NCBI GenBank assembly: GCA_030147435.1
Contig: JASKZX010000046.1
Coordinates: 1 to 8,276 of the forward strand
DNA: 8,276 nt
Direction of reading: 5' to 3'
From: Savagea sp.
Lineage (GTDB): Bacteria > Bacillota > Bacilli > Bacillales_A > Planococcaceae
Shown: piece after piece, positions 6,595 through 8,276 of the stretch
Position numbering within the stretch: position 1 is the first letter of the stretch
Layout of the letters: each line of letters begins with the position of its first letter
Made by a program: the position numbers and the translations under genes
Notes under the pieces: model-generated
What the model was told of the DNA's origin: nothing
What the model saw: only the letters and a program-made list of their open reading frames with translations
Databases searched by the model: none

Positions 6595-8058
6595 TTAAAA
6601 TGAAGCACTATCGAATAATGCACTATACTTCATTTCAATTTTTTCTGCTACTTCTTCAATATATTCTGCAAGCTCATCTGTTGATAGTTTGTTTAGATCA
6701 TTTACATTTCGTGTCGGGTCTTCCCCTACATCTTTTGTACGAGCGATTGTTGAGTCGATTGTTAATGATGCCATATCTGTCGTAAATCCAGGGAACTCAA
6801 GACCGAATGTCATCGTACCATCGATGCCTTCTTTCATATATTCTTTTTCTCCAGTCCATACGAGCGTACCTTCTCCATCAACTGAAGACACTGTCAAACG
6901 ACGTGTATAATCGTGTTCTTTTTTCGACAAACTTTCATCTGCTTTGTATTGAAGTGTTTCATTGTTGATAGAAATCGTTACATCATCATCGACCTTTTCG
7001 CCATCATACGAAGTAACCCCTGCAATTTTAATATCATCAACGTCATGAAGGATATATTCAAACTCATGTCCTTCTTTATCACGCATATGTTCACCTGATA
7101 AAACGATATCATTATCTAATGCTAATTCTCGCTTCACAATCATCTTATCTGCTACCCAAATTGTCGAACGAATAGGTTCTGTTGACCAGTTCGATTGATT
7201 TTTTAACGCTTCTGTAATATCTTCATTTAATTCTTTAAGAGATTGCTTCACTTCTTTTTCAGAAAGTGCGCCATAAATCTGCGCCGTACGTTCTAATATT
7301 TCTTGTACTTTTTCATCATCACGTGTCACTGTCAATAAAGCCGCCCAAACCTCTTTTACTTCCTTTGCTGTTAAATCCATCACAATTTTATTTGCTTTTT
7401 TCTCTTCACCAAATAAAACTACTTTTTCTTTCTCTTTTGTAAATGCATCTTCTGGTAAAGCATCATAAAATGCTTCACTATATACTTTCTTTATGTATGA
7501 TAAATCTTTCTCATTCATCCCTTCAAATTGTTTAAAATATTGTGAGAAATCAATATCTACTTCTTCATCATCAATCACTTCAGTTAATCGTTGATCTGTG
7601 ATCGTAACTGTCTCGTTTAAGACAGGCAATGTTAAAAATGCATCATGCTTATGAAGACGAAGTTGCAAATCATCCAACGTAACTCCTGCAATATTCAAAT
7701 TTCCTTGAACATCTAAAACTTCCTTTTTAGCATCTATCACCGAAGAGACCTCAACATGCGAACCATTAATCAAATCAACCGGAATAAACATCGCCAGTGC
7801 ACCAATCTCTCCAACATTAGCTGTCACTTTGTAATCTTGTTTGATCGCATGTTTTTGAGCTGTTTCTACATACATTTCCCATTCTTTCGAATAACGATTT
7901 TTCAAATCATCTGTTACTGTTTCAAACATTTCAACTTCTGCAGATAAATATGCATTTTTTGGTGTGTTGATAAAAAATGCAAATGCTGCTCCACCAATGG
8001 CTACAAGCGCTACAACAACTGCTACAATTAAACTCGTTCTTTTCATTTGTTTAGACAA
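6595..8058 (-). CDS. Membrane-anchored extracytoplasmic protein of unknown function, ABC operon partner
   Basis: The 487-residue product starts with a short basic stretch (MSKQMKR), one hydrophobic segment at about 9-30, then a long, acidic, soluble region with no cysteine at all. There is no lipobox, so the segment is either an anchor or a signal peptide. The body alternates strand-like stretches (VEVSSVIDAKKEVLDVQGNL, TLVWTGEKEYM, TMTFGLEFPGF) with helices (about 195-300 and 450-480). This suggests a mixed alpha/beta binding domain, possibly two related halves. It reminds me of DUF6583-type Bacillales proteins, but only from memory. The start is TTG at 8058 with AGGAGG 6 bases upstream; the first ATG (8046) is 18 bases from that site. 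It is first in the operon, 16 bp before the permeases, so it is likely an outside-facing partner of the exporter. No enzymatic motif was recognised. Confidence 0.8.
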   Translation of the reverse strand: MSKQMKRTSLIVAVVVALVAIGGAAFAFFINTPKNAYLSAEVEMFETVTDDLKNRYSKEWEMYVETAQKHAIKQDYKVTANVGEIGALAMFIPVDLINGSHVEVSSVIDAKKEVLDVQGNLNIAGVTLDDLQLRLHKHDAFLTLPVLNETVTITDQRLTEVIDDEEVDIDFSQYFKQFEGMNEKDLSYIKKVYSEAFYDALPEDAFTKEKEKVVLFGEEKKANKIVMDLTAKEVKEVWAALLTVTRDDEKVQEILERTAQIYGALSEKEVKQSLKELNEDITEALKNQSNWSTEPIRSTIWVADKMIVKRELALDNDIVLSGEHMRDKEGHEFEYILHDVDDIKIAGVTSYDGEKVDDDVTISINNETLQYKADESLSKKEHDYTRRLTVSSVDGEGTLVWTGEKEYMKEGIDGTMTFGLEFPGFTTDMASLTIDSTIARTKDVGEDPTRNVNDLNKLSTDELAEYIEEVAEKIEMKYSALFDSASF

Positions 8059-8064
8059 AATAAT

Positions 8065-8070
8065 CCTCCT
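8065..8070 (-). promoter_or_regulatory. Ribosome binding site that fixes a TTG start
   Basis: A full AGGAGG lies 6 bases before the TTG at 8056-8058. The first in-frame ATG (8044-8046) is 18 bases away, too far for this site, so the gene is read as starting with TTG. Confidence 0.8.
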
Positions 8071-8081
8071 TAAGATTAGTC

Positions 8082-8110
8082 ATTATATTACTTTTCTTAC
8101 TATACATGAA
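8082..8110 (-). promoter_or_regulatory. Candidate promoter of the four-gene ABC operon
   Basis: A perfect TATAAT (8082-8087, minus strand) lies about 11 bases before the ribosome binding site, implying a very short leader. At 17 bp upstream the -35 is TTCATG, a poor match, and it overlaps the U-tract DNA of the preceding terminator. No operator or extended -10 is obvious. Weak basal or activator-dependent expression would fit, which is inference. Confidence 0.5.
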
Positions 8111-8148
8111 AAAAGACCCCCACCCTTTAGTTTTTTAAGGGTGGGGGT
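8109..8148 (-). terminator. Strong intrinsic terminator after the LPXTG protein gene
   Basis: A perfect 12-bp GC-rich stem (8137-8148 with 8116-8127) closes a 9-base loop and is followed on the minus strand by C and six T residues (8109-8115). It starts 6 bases after the stop codon of the surface protein gene, and should insulate that gene from the ABC operon. Confidence 0.95.
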
Positions 8149-8154
8149 TATTTC

Positions 8155-8276
8155 TTACTTCTCTTGCTTTTCTTTTCGTCGAAGGACTAAGAATAATCCT
8201 ACAATGATTGAAAGTCCCGCCATCAATAATGTGTAGAAGAATGGCGCTTCTCCCGTTTGTGGTAACTTCACAACAG
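8155..8276 (-). CDS. LPXTG cell-wall-anchored surface protein, C-terminal end (cut by window edge)
   Basis: Only the last 39 residues fall in the window. They make a complete sortase sorting signal: the motif LPQTGE at residues 4-9 of the visible part, a hydrophobic stretch (about 11-31, APFFYTLLMAGLSIIVGLFL) and a positive tail (RRKEKQEK) before the TAA at 8155. Class A sortase cleaves such proteins between Thr and Gly and joins them to the peptidoglycan stem peptide. The functional part of the protein (adhesin, enzyme or other) is outside the window, so its job cannot be told. Its strong terminator follows immediately, so it is probably not co-transcribed with the ABC operon. Confidence 0.93.
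   Translation of the reverse strand, partial: VVKLPQTGEAPFFYTLLMAGLSIIVGLFLVLRRKEKQEK

Noticed and set aside
7964..8236. Plus-strand open frame opposite the 487-residue gene start and the LPXTG gene end
   Set aside because: It crosses a strong terminator hairpin and a promoter, has no ribosome binding site, and its sequence is an antisense shadow of two well supported genes.
1..8276. Mobile elements, CRISPR arrays, tRNA or rRNA genes
   Set aside because: No transposase, integrase, regularly spaced repeats, cloverleaf or rRNA-like sequence was seen on either strand.

Overview
The window reads as a stretch of chromosome from a low-GC Gram-positive bacterium of the order Bacillales. The evidence is the run rpsF-ssb-rpsR followed by yybS-gdpP, all on the minus strand in the order known from Bacillus subtilis near its replication origin, together with strong AGGAGG-type ribosome binding sites, several TTG/GTG starts and an LPXTG sortase signal. 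The genus cannot be fixed from this sequence alone. Nothing mobile (IS, phage, CRISPR, tRNA) was seen.

Layout, following minus-strand transcription from right to left. At 8155-8276 lies the last 39 codons of an LPXTG cell-wall-anchored surface protein, closed by a strong intrinsic terminator (8109-8148). Next is a four-gene operon: a 487-residue cysteine-free membrane-anchored extracytoplasmic protein of unknown function (6595-8058), two ABC-2 type permeases (5385-6578 and 4339-5388) and their ATPase (3658-4338). The genes are 16 bp apart, overlap by 4 bp (ATGA), or abut (TGA|ATG), so they probably form one exporter complex with an outside partner. A 63-bp convergent gap (3595-3657) then holds a dense group of DnaA-box-like 9-mers inside a long inverted repeat. 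On the plus strand sits one membrane zincin-like gene (3058-3594).

The left part is housekeeping. The rpsF-ssb-rpsR operon (1760-2914) encodes ribosomal proteins S6 and S18 and the single-stranded DNA binding protein. It has a near-consensus promoter that faces, and overlaps, a promoter for the zincin gene. A clear terminator after rpsR (1715-1749) separates it from yybS-gdpP, which encode a polytopic membrane protein and the cyclic-di-AMP phosphodiesterase, the latter cut off at the window edge.

The items most worth a second look are the DnaA-box cluster at 3594-3654 and the uncharacterised four-gene export operon. No stretch longer than 300 bases lacks a gene.
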